Notes under the pieces: generated by a model
The model's database searches: none
What the model saw: only the letters and a program-made list of their open reading frames with translations
Told to the model about the DNA's origin: nothing
Assembly (NCBI RefSeq): GCF_000773975.1
Contig: NZ_JRUQ01000041.1
Span: 98,280-162,279, forward strand
DNA from: Erwinia typographi
GTDB taxonomy: Bacteria > Pseudomonadota > Gammaproteobacteria > Enterobacterales > Enterobacteriaceae
DNA: 64,000 nt
Reading direction: 5' to 3'
Made by a program: the position numbers and the translations under genes
In this document: in pieces, positions 18,622 to 25,956 of the stretch
Layout: each line of letters begins with the position of its first letter
Numbering within the stretch: position 1 is the first letter of the stretch

Positions 18622-19155
18622 GGCTAATCTCCTTGAAGATGTTAATGATATGTCAATCAAAGGTTAATTGAAGCGAGCCGGGAAAATTTGTTTGCTTTTT
18701 GCGCCACAGATCACGTCATAACGAAAGGTAATGAAAACGTGAAAAATAGCCTTCCTGAAGAGGGAACTAATCTCATTCTACGGCCACCAAACCGGCGAAA
18801 GGGAGAAATGGGTCGAATGAAAAGTAGACAACTGAAACCGTTGATTATTTCAGGATAACCGCCGGTTTTGCATAGGTATGCAAAAAAAATGCCGAAACAT
18901 TGCCAATTATAACAAAGGGTTATTACGGAGTTGGTGAGAACAGAGCTTTATCCTGCAGCCTGGTCATAACCTGGCCATATGTTGCTTAGGGTTGCATTTA
19001 GTCCACTGAAAATGGTACTTATCACCCGCCTGAAATTCAGGTTTCAACCATCCATTATCCGCGAATTAGCCGACTTCGGCCTTACTCCCCTTGAGAGTGA
19101 TTCATTCCGCCCTTCACCTGCGGAGATCGGGTTTTGTTAAGGAAAAAGACAAGTT
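18622..19155. promoter_or_regulatory. Divergent acs / gltP regulatory region
   Basis: A 534-base non-coding gap. At 18866-18885 lies TTTTGCATA-GG-TATGCAAAA, a perfect dyad with 9-bp arms that has the geometry of a dimer operator and some resemblance to an ArgR box. At 18700-18715 a poor CRP-like element (CGTGA-N6-GCGCA on the minus strand) sits about 80-95 bases from the acs start. E. coli has the nrf operon between acs and gltP; no trace of it is visible here. No gene recognised. Confidence 0.45.
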
Positions 19156-20457
19156 ATGAAAGTAAAATTCAGCCTTGCCTGGCAAATATTGACGGCGTTA
19201 GTACTGGGGATCGTCGTCGGAGCCATATTGCATAACCAGCCCTCTGAGCGCGAATGGTTAATCACTAACATTCTTAGCCCGGCTGGAGATATCTTTATTC
19301 ACCTGATCAAAATGATCGTAGTGCCTATTGTGATCTCCACCCTGATTGTGGGCATTGCCGGCGTAGGCGATGCGAAAAAACTCGGGCGGATTGGTGTGAA
19401 AACCATCGTCTACTTTGAAGTGATTACCACCATTGCCATCGTGGTAGGCATTACCCTGGCGAACGTGTTTCAACCTGGCTACGGCATTGATATGTCGACG
19501 CTGGCAACGGTGGACATCTCTAAATATGAAGCTACCACCGCTCAGGTACAAGGGGAGGCGCATAGCCTGGTGACGACTATTCTGTCGCTGATCCCGCAGA
19601 ATATTTTCGCCGCCATCGCCAAAGGCGAGATGCTGCCGATTATCTTCTTCTCGGTTCTGTTTGGCCTGGGGCTCTCTTCCCTGCCAGCGGAACATCGCGA
19701 TCCTCTGCTGAAGGTGTTTCGCTCCACCTCGGAAGCGATGTTTAAAGTCACGCATATGATCATGCGCTACGCGCCGGTTGGGGTGTTTGCGCTGATTGCG
19801 GTGACCATCGCCAACTTCGGCTTTGCCTCGCTGTGGCCGCTGGCTAAGCTGGTTATCCTCGTCTACGCCGCCATTCTGTTCTTTGCCTTTGTGATCCTGG
19901 GCGCGGTGGCTCGCCTGTGCGGTTTGCGAATCACCACGCTGATGCGCATCCTGAAAGATGAGCTGATCCTCTCTTACTCCACGTCAAGTTCGGAAACCGT
20001 GCTGCCGCGCATCATGGAGAAGATGGAAGCCTACGGCGCGCCGAAATCTATCACCAGCTTTGTGGTGCCTACGGGCTACTCCTTCAATCTGGATGGTTCA
20101 ACGCTGTACCAGAGCATCGCCGCAATCTTTATTGCCCAGCTGTACGGCATTGACCTGTCCCTTGGTCAGGAAATCGTGCTGGTGCTGACGCTGATGGTCA
20201 CCTCTAAAGGCATTGCCGGCGTACCGGGCGTCTCCTTTGTGGTGCTGCTGGCGACGCTGGGCAGCGTAGGTATTCCACTCGAAGGGCTGGCCTTTATCGC
20301 TGGCGTTGACCGCATCATGGACATGGCGCGTACTGCGCTGAACGTGGTCGGTAATGCGCTGGCAGTGCTGGTCGTCGCCAAGTGGGAGAACCAGTTCGAT
20401 GCTAAGCAGGCAGTGGCATACGAAGCAAAAATGAAGAGAGTGGCTTCAGCAAGCTGA
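19156..20457 (+). CDS. gltP: Proton/glutamate-aspartate symporter GltP
   Basis: DAACS-family secondary transporter of the inner membrane taking up L-glutamate and L-aspartate with protons; 433 residues (E. coli GltP 437). The family's re-entrant loop motif is present as YSTSSSETVLPRIMEKM, followed by PTGYSFNLDGSTLYQSIAAIF, and the C-terminal substrate-site segment is IAGVDRIMDMARTALNVVGN. Eight membrane helices are expected. It is preceded by AAGGAAAAAGACAAGTT and followed by a hairpin, so it is likely monocistronic. Position next to acs follows E. coli minus the nrf genes. Confidence 0.95.
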   Translation: MKVKFSLAWQILTALVLGIVVGAILHNQPSEREWLITNILSPAGDIFIHLIKMIVVPIVISTLIVGIAGVGDAKKLGRIGVKTIVYFEVITTIAIVVGITLANVFQPGYGIDMSTLATVDISKYEATTAQVQGEAHSLVTTILSLIPQNIFAAIAKGEMLPIIFFSVLFGLGLSSLPAEHRDPLLKVFRSTSEAMFKVTHMIMRYAPVGVFALIAVTIANFGFASLWPLAKLVILVYAAILFFAFVILGAVARLCGLRITTLMRILKDELILSYSTSSSETVLPRIMEKMEAYGAPKSITSFVVPTGYSFNLDGSTLYQSIAAIFIAQLYGIDLSLGQEIVLVLTLMVTSKGIAGVPGVSFVVLLATLGSVGIPLEGLAFIAGVDRIMDMARTALNVVGNALAVLVVAKWENQFDAKQAVAYEAKMKRVASAS

Positions 20458-20466
20458 TCGCAGCCG

Positions 20467-20500
20467 GATGCTGGCGGCGGGGAGACTCGCTGCCAGCATC
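20467..20500 (+). terminator. Hairpin after gltP
   Basis: 9-bp stem GATGCTGGC/GCCAGCATC with further pairing inside, followed by GTTCTC. T-tract weak. Confidence 0.55.
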
Positions 20501-20672
20501 GTTCTCAGACGAGAAAGAGATCTCTCTACTATACTAAAACAAGGCTTGATAATAATGGCTTAGCCAGCCTGAGGTTATACAGCAAAATGGAACCGGTACA
20601 ATTTCCGGCGTCCCGCTCCAGCCTTGCTCTTCATGCTTTTTCTTCCGGCGCGCGATATTTACATTACGCCGC

Positions 20673-20699
20673 TAAAGTTCACTCAAATCCCGCCGAAAA
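20673..20699 (+). promoter_or_regulatory. Sigma-28 (FliA) promoter of aer
   Basis: TAAAGTTC, an 11-base spacer, then GCCGAAAA. This matches the flagellar class 3 consensus (TAAAGTTT-N11-GCCGATAA) at 14 of 16 positions with exact spacing. It sits about 65 bases before aer, so aer belongs to the motility regulon here as in E. coli. The rest of the 306-base gap holds no gene. Confidence 0.9.
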
Positions 20700-20763
20700 T
20701 ATAAAAAATCATAACTCATTCTCTTAAGCCCAATCCTGGCAGCAGCCCCAAGGATCTTTACCC

Positions 20764-22308
20764 ATGCGCACAAATTTACCCGTTACACAGCAAGAGTATG
20801 CGTTTGACGATCGGGCGACCCTGATGTCAACCACCGATACCAGCAGCCGCATTACCTACGCTAACGATGCATTTATTGAGGCCAGCGGCTTTACGCCGGA
20901 AGAGATTAACGGCCAGCCGCACAATATGGTGCGCCATCCCGATATGCCGCCGGAGGCGTTTGCCGACATGTGGGCCACCCTAAAACAGGGCGAACCCTGG
21001 ACAGCGCTGGTTAAAAACCGCCGTAAGAACGGTGACCATTATTGGGTGCGCGCCAACGCAATTCCGGTGGTTCGGGAAGGGAAAGTGCAGGGGTATATGT
21101 CCGTGCGCACCCGGCCAGCCGTGCAGGAGGTGCAGGAAGCCGAGAAGTTGTACGGTGATTTTCGCGCTGGCAAGCGTAAAGGCTGGCGTTTCCACAAGGG
21201 ACTGCTGGTCAGAACCGGCATGATGCGCTGGACCTCCCTCTTTAAAACCCTCTCTCTTCGCTGGCGGATTCGTACCGCGCTGCTGGCTCTGCTCCCGCTC
21301 ACAATAGCCGGCGTGGCGGCACTGGGTTTACCGGGCCAGCCGCTGGCGATGTTCAGCGTGGTGATGGCGGTGTTGCTAATGCTGGCCTCGGCGTGGCTTG
21401 AGCAGCAAATCTCGCGGCCGATCGAGCGCATGTGCCAGCAGGCGCTGCGGGTAGCGACCGGCGCCAGCCACAAGGTCGATCAGATGGATCGCGTGGATGA
21501 AGTGGGTACGACGCTGCGGGCCATTGGTCAGCTGGGGCTGATGTTTCGCTGGCTGGTGGATGATGTCAGCGGTCAGGCGATTACCGTACTGAGCGCCAGC
21601 GATGCTATCGCTCAGGGCAACAATGAGCTGAGCCGCAGGACGGAGCAGGCCGCCGCGAACGTGCAGCAGACGGCTGCGACGATGAACGAGATGACCGCCA
21701 CGGTGAAGAGCAATACCGAAACCGCTCAGCAGGTAAATTCACTGTCGAAAAGCACCCGTGACGTGGCGACTCAGGGCGGTAGGGCGATGAATGAAATGGT
21801 CGCCATGATGGCCGAAATTGCCGACAGTTCGCAAAGAATAGCCAGCATTACCAGCGTGATAGACAGTATTGCCTTCCAGACCAATATTCTGGCGCTGAAT
21901 GCGGCGGTTGAGGCGGCCAGGGCGGGCGAGCAGGGAAAAGGGTTCGCGGTCGTGGCGGGGGAAGTTCGCAGCCTCGCGCAGCGTAGCGCCAAAGCCGCCA
22001 GTGAAATCAAAGGCCTGGTGGAGAATAGTGTCAGCAAGGTTGGGCTGGGTAGCGATCGCGTTATCGATGCCGGGAAGACGATGGAAGACATTGTGTTGCA
22101 GGTGCAGAACGTGACTTCGCTGATCGGTGAAATCAGCGCTGCCACCTACGAGCAGGCCACGGCGCTGAGCGAAATCAGCCAGGCGGTGGAAGAGCTGGAC
22201 AACATTACCCAGCAAAACGCCGCTCGTGTGGAAGAGGGCGCGCAGGCATCCGGGCGCATGGCTCGTCAGGCCACTCGTCTGGTGGAAGCGATCAGCGTGT
22301 TCCGCTAG
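20764..22308 (+). CDS. aer: Aerotaxis receptor Aer
   Basis: Redox-sensing chemoreceptor, 514 residues (E. coli Aer 506). The N-terminal PAS domain (about 1-120) binds FAD and keeps the key residues Arg57, His58, Asp60 and Trp79 in NMVRHPDMP and [20 protein letters not shown] proximal region, a hydrophobic hairpin anchor (about 175-215), HAMP and the methyl-accepting signalling domain follow; the hairpin tip reads [20 protein letters not shown], the conserved CheA/CheW contact. There is no periplasmic domain and no C-terminal methylesterase tether. It drives swimming toward favourable oxygen or redox conditions. A FliA promoter precedes it. Confidence 0.93.
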   Translation: MRTNLPVTQQEYAFDDRATLMSTTDTSSRITYANDAFIEASGFTPEEINGQPHNMVRHPDMPPEAFADMWATLKQGEPWTALVKNRRKNGDHYWVRANAIPVVREGKVQGYMSVRTRPAVQEVQEAEKLYGDFRAGKRKGWRFHKGLLVRTGMMRWTSLFKTLSLRWRIRTALLALLPLTIAGVAALGLPGQPLAMFSVVMAVLLMLASAWLEQQISRPIERMCQQALRVATGASHKVDQMDRVDEVGTTLRAIGQLGLMFRWLVDDVSGQAITVLSASDAIAQGNNELSRRTEQAAANVQQTAATMNEMTATVKSNTETAQQVNSLSKSTRDVATQGGRAMNEMVAMMAEIADSSQRIASITSVIDSIAFQTNILALNAAVEAARAGEQGKGFAVVAGEVRSLAQRSAKAASEIKGLVENSVSKVGLGSDRVIDAGKTMEDIVLQVQNVTSLIGEISAATYEQATALSEISQAVEELDNITQQNAARVEEGAQASGRMARQATRLVEAISVFR

Positions 22309-22356
22309 TTTGCCTGCCGAGGTTGCCAGGCGCAGCTTTTCCGTTATTGACGTGCA

Positions 22357-22388
22357 AAAAAAGAGCAGACCTTGCGGTCTGCTTTCTT
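22357..22388. terminator. Terminator after aer
   Basis: 8-bp stem AGCAGACC/GGTCTGCT with a TTGC loop, flanked by an A-run before and TTCTT after; it could act on both strands. Confidence 0.8.
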
Positions 22389-22723
22389 AAAGCCCTGGCA
22401 TTGGCGTGATCAAACTAAAGGCGTTGGCTGTGAGCGGGGTTGTTATTGTTGATTATTGAAACCGCAATACGCACGTCTCTTTTTTAATGGAAAATACCGT
22501 CAGCGACAAGCTATTCTTCCGTCTGCAACGAAATCTCAGGAATTATGGTTGAGCTGTTCTGGTAATGGACATTGGTCCTTTTTGCCCCTTCACGAGATAT
22601 TTTCTGGCTCATCCGCCCGTTACAATCCGCTCTTTTCGCCCCGCTCGCCTGAATAATTCAGCTACAGTTAGTCACTTAGCTCCCTTTCCCCTCAACCCTG
22701 TCAACATCAGAGAGAGAAGCGTC
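22389..22723. other. Intergenic region upstream of dihydroxyacetone kinase
   Basis: 335 bases. Short open frames here (for example 22456-22656 and the upstream extension of the kinase frame from 22565) show no codon bias or similarity. The promoter and leader of the kinase gene are presumed to lie here; nothing specific was recognised. Confidence 0.4.
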
Positions 22724-24367
22724 ATGAGTCAGTTTTTTATGAATAAGAAAAGCGACCTCGTCAACGAAGCGATTGAAGGCACGCTGCTTGCCAGCCCCTT
22801 TCACAATCTCTGCCAGCTGGACGTTGGCCCGGACATTCGCGTCGTGGTGCGCAATGACTGGGACAAATCACAGGTCGCCCTGATTTCCGGCGGAGGATCG
22901 GGCCATGAACCTGCGCATGTGGGCTTTGTCGGCAAAGGAATGCTAACCGCTGCCGTTTGCGGTGATATCTTTGCTTCTCCCAGTGTTGAAGCGGTACTGA
23001 GCGCTATTGTGAATGTGACCGGGGAGAAGGGCTGCCTGCTGATCGTGAAAAATTATACCGGCGATCGGCTCAATTTTGGGCTGGCGGCCGAGAAGGCTAA
23101 AAAGCTGGGGTTCAGGGTCGAGCTGGTGATGGTAACCGATGATATTTCGCTGCCGGACAACCCCCAGCCACGCGGCATTGCCGGTACGGCGCTAATCCAC
23201 AAGGTGGCTGGCTTTGCCGCCGCGCAGGGGAAATCGCTGAAAGAGGTCACCGCGCTGGCTACCAAAGCCATTGAGGCGACTTCCAGCATCGGTCTCGCTT
23301 TTTCGACTTGTCATGTGCCCGGCGAAAAACGCGACGATCGGCTGAAAGAGGGACTGAGCGAGCTGGGAATGGGTATCCACGGCGAGCCTGGCGCTTCCAC
23401 GCTGAAAACGCAGAACAGCCGGGAAATCGTTCGCGTGCTGACTGAAAAGCTGGCGGAACATCGTCCCGAAGGTAAAAAAGTGGCGCTGCTGATCAACAAT
23501 CTGGGCGGTTTTTCTGAGCTTGAGATGGCGGTGTTAACCCGTGAAACGCTGAACTCCGCGCTAGGGAAGTCCGTGAAGCAGCTGATTGGCCCGGCAACCC
23601 TGGTCAGCGCGCTCGATATGAAAGGGTTCTCGCTGTCAACGCTGCTGCTGACGCCTTCTCTGGAAGAAGCGCTGCTGTCGCCGGTTGAAGTCAGCGGCTG
23701 GCAGGCGGCGGTGAAGGTGAAAGCCCTGAAGTCAGTGAAGGGCAAAAAAGTGGCCGCAGCGAAGCAGGCGAAGCCTTCAGAGAATGCTGGCGTGGCGGCC
23801 GTTGTCAAAACAATTTGCACCACGCTGGTTGGGCTGGAAAGCGAGCTGAATAAGCTGGATGCGAAGGTGGGCGATGGCGATACCGGATCGACCTTTGCCG
23901 CCGGAGCGGGCAAGGTGCTGAAGGAGCTGAAAGCGAAAACGCTGCCGTTGAACGAGACCTCCGCTTTGTTAACGCTGATAGGCGAACAGCTGGCGGTGGT
24001 GATGGGCGGTTCAAGCGGCGTTCTGATGTCGATTATGTTCACCGCTGCCGGGCAGAAGCTGGAAGAGGGCGAGCCGCTGGCGAAAGCGCTGAGCTGGGGA
24101 CTGGACAGGATGCAGCATTACGGCGGCGCAAGGCCTGGTCACCGTACGATGATCGATGCGCTGCATCCCGCTTTTGAGGCGCTGGTTGCCGGTAAAAAGC
24201 TGAGCAGCGTAGCAACGGCGGCGAAGAAAGGAGCCGATAAGACAACGAAAATGTCGTCGGCCAGGGCCGGGCGTTCATCATATCTCAATGAGGACAGCCT
24301 GAACGGCGTAAAAGATCCGGGGGCCTATGCGGTAGAGCAGGTTTTTGCGGCGCTGGCTAAGGGCTGA
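22724..24367 (+). CDS. ATP-dependent dihydroxyacetone kinase (DhaK-DhaL fusion)
   Basis: Single-chain glycerone kinase of the Citrobacter freundii type, 547 residues, phosphorylating dihydroxyacetone with ATP to feed glycolysis. The DhaK half (about 1-330) has SGGGSGHEPAHVGFVGKGM and the histidine that binds substrate covalently (His219 in MGIHGEPG). An Ala/Lys-rich linker (about 331-352) leads to the DhaL half, whose Mg-ATP aspartates are Asp379, Asp384 and Asp386 in DAKVGDGDTGS. No DhaM-like phosphotransferase gene is nearby, consistent with ATP as donor. The start at 22724 has GAGAGAAGCG upstream; the longer frame from 22565 is not supported. Confidence 0.92.
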   Translation: MSQFFMNKKSDLVNEAIEGTLLASPFHNLCQLDVGPDIRVVVRNDWDKSQVALISGGGSGHEPAHVGFVGKGMLTAAVCGDIFASPSVEAVLSAIVNVTGEKGCLLIVKNYTGDRLNFGLAAEKAKKLGFRVELVMVTDDISLPDNPQPRGIAGTALIHKVAGFAAAQGKSLKEVTALATKAIEATSSIGLAFSTCHVPGEKRDDRLKEGLSELGMGIHGEPGASTLKTQNSREIVRVLTEKLAEHRPEGKKVALLINNLGGFSELEMAVLTRETLNSALGKSVKQLIGPATLVSALDMKGFSLSTLLLTPSLEEALLSPVEVSGWQAAVKVKALKSVKGKKVAAAKQAKPSENAGVAAVVKTICTTLVGLESELNKLDAKVGDGDTGSTFAAGAGKVLKELKAKTLPLNETSALLTLIGEQLAVVMGGSSGVLMSIMFTAAGQKLEEGEPLAKALSWGLDRMQHYGGARPGHRTMIDALHPAFEALVAGKKLSSVATAAKKGADKTTKMSSARAGRSSYLNEDSLNGVKDPGAYAVEQVFAALAKG

Positions 24368-24383
24368 GGGCAAAAACCTGCTC
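24335..24383. repeat. 14-bp inverted repeat across the kinase stop codon
   Basis: GAGCAGGTTTTTGC at 24335-24348 and its exact reverse complement at 24370-24383, separated by 21 bases that include the last codons and the stop. It lies between convergent genes and could form a stable hairpin in both transcripts. Confidence 0.8.
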
Positions 24384-24395
24384 GCGGGCGCCGGT

Positions 24396-25625
24396 TTACT
24401 CGACCGTCACGTCCTGGTGGTCCGGCAGGCTGTTCAGCGTGCGTTCGAAGCTGCGCAGACGTTTGTAGATCGACATCAGCTCAACCAGCGTGGTCCAGGA
24501 GTTAATCAGATACTGGAACGAGCTGCGCACCTGATCGAAGACGTTGGTGATTTGCGTCATCAGTCCGAGGGTGATCGCGCCGGTAACAATCGACGGAAAC
24601 AGCACAAACAGGCTGAACACCGCGTCCAGCTGAAGGTAGAGGATGCGGGCGATGTTGAAGTACAAATAGTGGAAATAGAGCCGGAAATAGTTCTTACGCA
24701 CGTTAGCGAACAGTTCACGTACGGTGGGAGGACGGGCGCGATGCGGATCGTCCTCGCCGTACACCAGCTCTTTACGATAGGCGGCCTCGACCCGCTGGTT
24801 GCGAAACTCCAGGCCCGGTAATTTAATGCCAATCGCCGCCAGCATTCCGGTGCCCAGCAGTGACCACAGCACCGCGGCAATCACCAGCGCATAGGGAATG
24901 CTACCCAGAATCGGCACGGTTTTAACGTGGACCGACAGCGCAACCAGCACCGGCAGAAAGGCAATCAGCGTCATAATTGCGTTGATAAAGCTGGTGCCCA
25001 TATCTTCCAGCGTAGAGGAGAAGCGCATGGTATCCTCCTGCACACGCTGCGCGGCACCCTCAATCCCCCGCAATTCGGGCCAGTGTTCCATATAGTAGTT
25101 GTTCATCGCCGTACGCCAGCGGAAGATATAGTGGCTGACAAAAAACATACTCATCACATTTATGACCACCGCAATCATCGCGATGCTCAGAAAACCCTGA
25201 GTTTGCGCGTAAAAGGTCTCTATTTTTACCGTATTGGGATGCGACATTGCGCGCTGGATAAGATCGTAGAAGGGTTCATACCAGGCATTGACCGCCACGC
25301 CAACCTGTACCGAAAACCACGTAGCGAAGATAATCAGCGATGAGCCAAGCACGGACCAGCGCTGCCAGGGGTGCGGGCTGACTATCGCCCAGAAGGCGTA
25401 AAAGAGCACCACCACCACCAGATAGTAAGCGTAGAAGGCCAGTGCGGAGGGAGCGACAAAGCGCCAGGCGTTATTGGGCAGCGGCTGATTAGCGCCGTCC
25501 GCAAAGGCGGAAAAGTGAGTTATCCAGTTGCTGGCTCCGGCAAACCACACCAAAATGGCCAGCGCACTCCAGAGCACGACACTGCCAAAAAACACCCCCG
25601 GTCGGGGGAAAAAAGATTTAAACAT
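24396..25625 (-). CDS. sbmA: Peptide antibiotic transporter SbmA
   Basis: SbmA/BacA-family inner-membrane transporter, 409 residues (E. coli 406). It imports microcins B17 and J25, proline-rich antimicrobial peptides and bleomycin, powered by the proton gradient. Strong identity is evident over the length: [13 protein letters not shown] start, [23 protein letters not shown] segment, [47 protein letters not shown], and the C-terminal [25 protein letters not shown]. Seven or eight membrane helices are expected. The start at 25625 follows the family; the open frame extends to 25754 but that part is not conserved. A terminator-like element lies in codons 6-13. Confidence 0.95.
   Translation of the reverse strand: MFKSFFPRPGVFFGSVVLWSALAILVWFAGASNWITHFSAFADGANQPLPNNAWRFVAPSALAFYAYYLVVVVLFYAFWAIVSPHPWQRWSVLGSSLIIFATWFSVQVGVAVNAWYEPFYDLIQRAMSHPNTVKIETFYAQTQGFLSIAMIAVVINVMSMFFVSHYIFRWRTAMNNYYMEHWPELRGIEGAAQRVQEDTMRFSSTLEDMGTSFINAIMTLIAFLPVLVALSVHVKTVPILGSIPYALVIAAVLWSLLGTGMLAAIGIKLPGLEFRNQRVEAAYRKELVYGEDDPHRARPPTVRELFANVRKNYFRLYFHYLYFNIARILYLQLDAVFSLFVLFPSIVTGAITLGLMTQITNVFDQVRSSFQYLINSWTTLVELMSIYKRLRSFERTLNSLPDHQDVTVE
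25587..25608 (-). terminator. Terminator-like hairpin inside the sbmA start
   Basis: On the sbmA strand: CCCCC-GACC-GGGGG then TGTTTTTTGG, inside codons 6-13. It has the form of an intrinsic terminator (short GC stem plus T-run), but each part also encodes the conserved FFPRPGVFF segment. Confidence 0.35.
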
Positions 25626-25956
25626 AATGACTCCAGGGTAATGTGCTCTTTTTATAACTCTTTTTACTGTGAACAATCTTACCGTGGATGTTTCGATAAG
25701 TGTCAGCGCAAATAAATGCTGGGTATTATTTAAACAATGCCGATAAACAAGCAAGAAGCCTCTGACTGAAAAGGAAATCTCTTGAAATAACGAGGCCTTT
25801 CAGTTTATAGCTAACAAGAATTTTCTTAAAAAAAAACAGGCAGTCTGCTGCAACATGCAGCGTTGAGCCGATTGGCGTCAGGTCCTGACGCAGTTGAATG
25901 CCGGGGATTTTATTAGCGAAAACCGATAAAACCCTCAGCAACCAGGCGAACAGAAC
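25626..25956. other. Divergent intergenic region sbmA / GGDEF-EAL gene
   Basis: 331 bases between divergent genes, presumably holding both promoters. A poly-A stretch (25829-25838) and several T-rich runs are present. No operator or gene could be assigned; the large antisense frame 25726-26760 is a shadow of the PAS/GGDEF coding region. Confidence 0.4.

Noticed and set aside
18700..18715. CRP site for acs
   Set aside because: Only half of the site matches well (CGTGA-N6-GCGCA); too weak to list as its own feature although CRP control of acs is expected.
22565..22723. N-terminal extension of the dihydroxyacetone kinase
   Set aside because: The open frame is non-conserved; kinase similarity and the ribosome site both begin at 22724.
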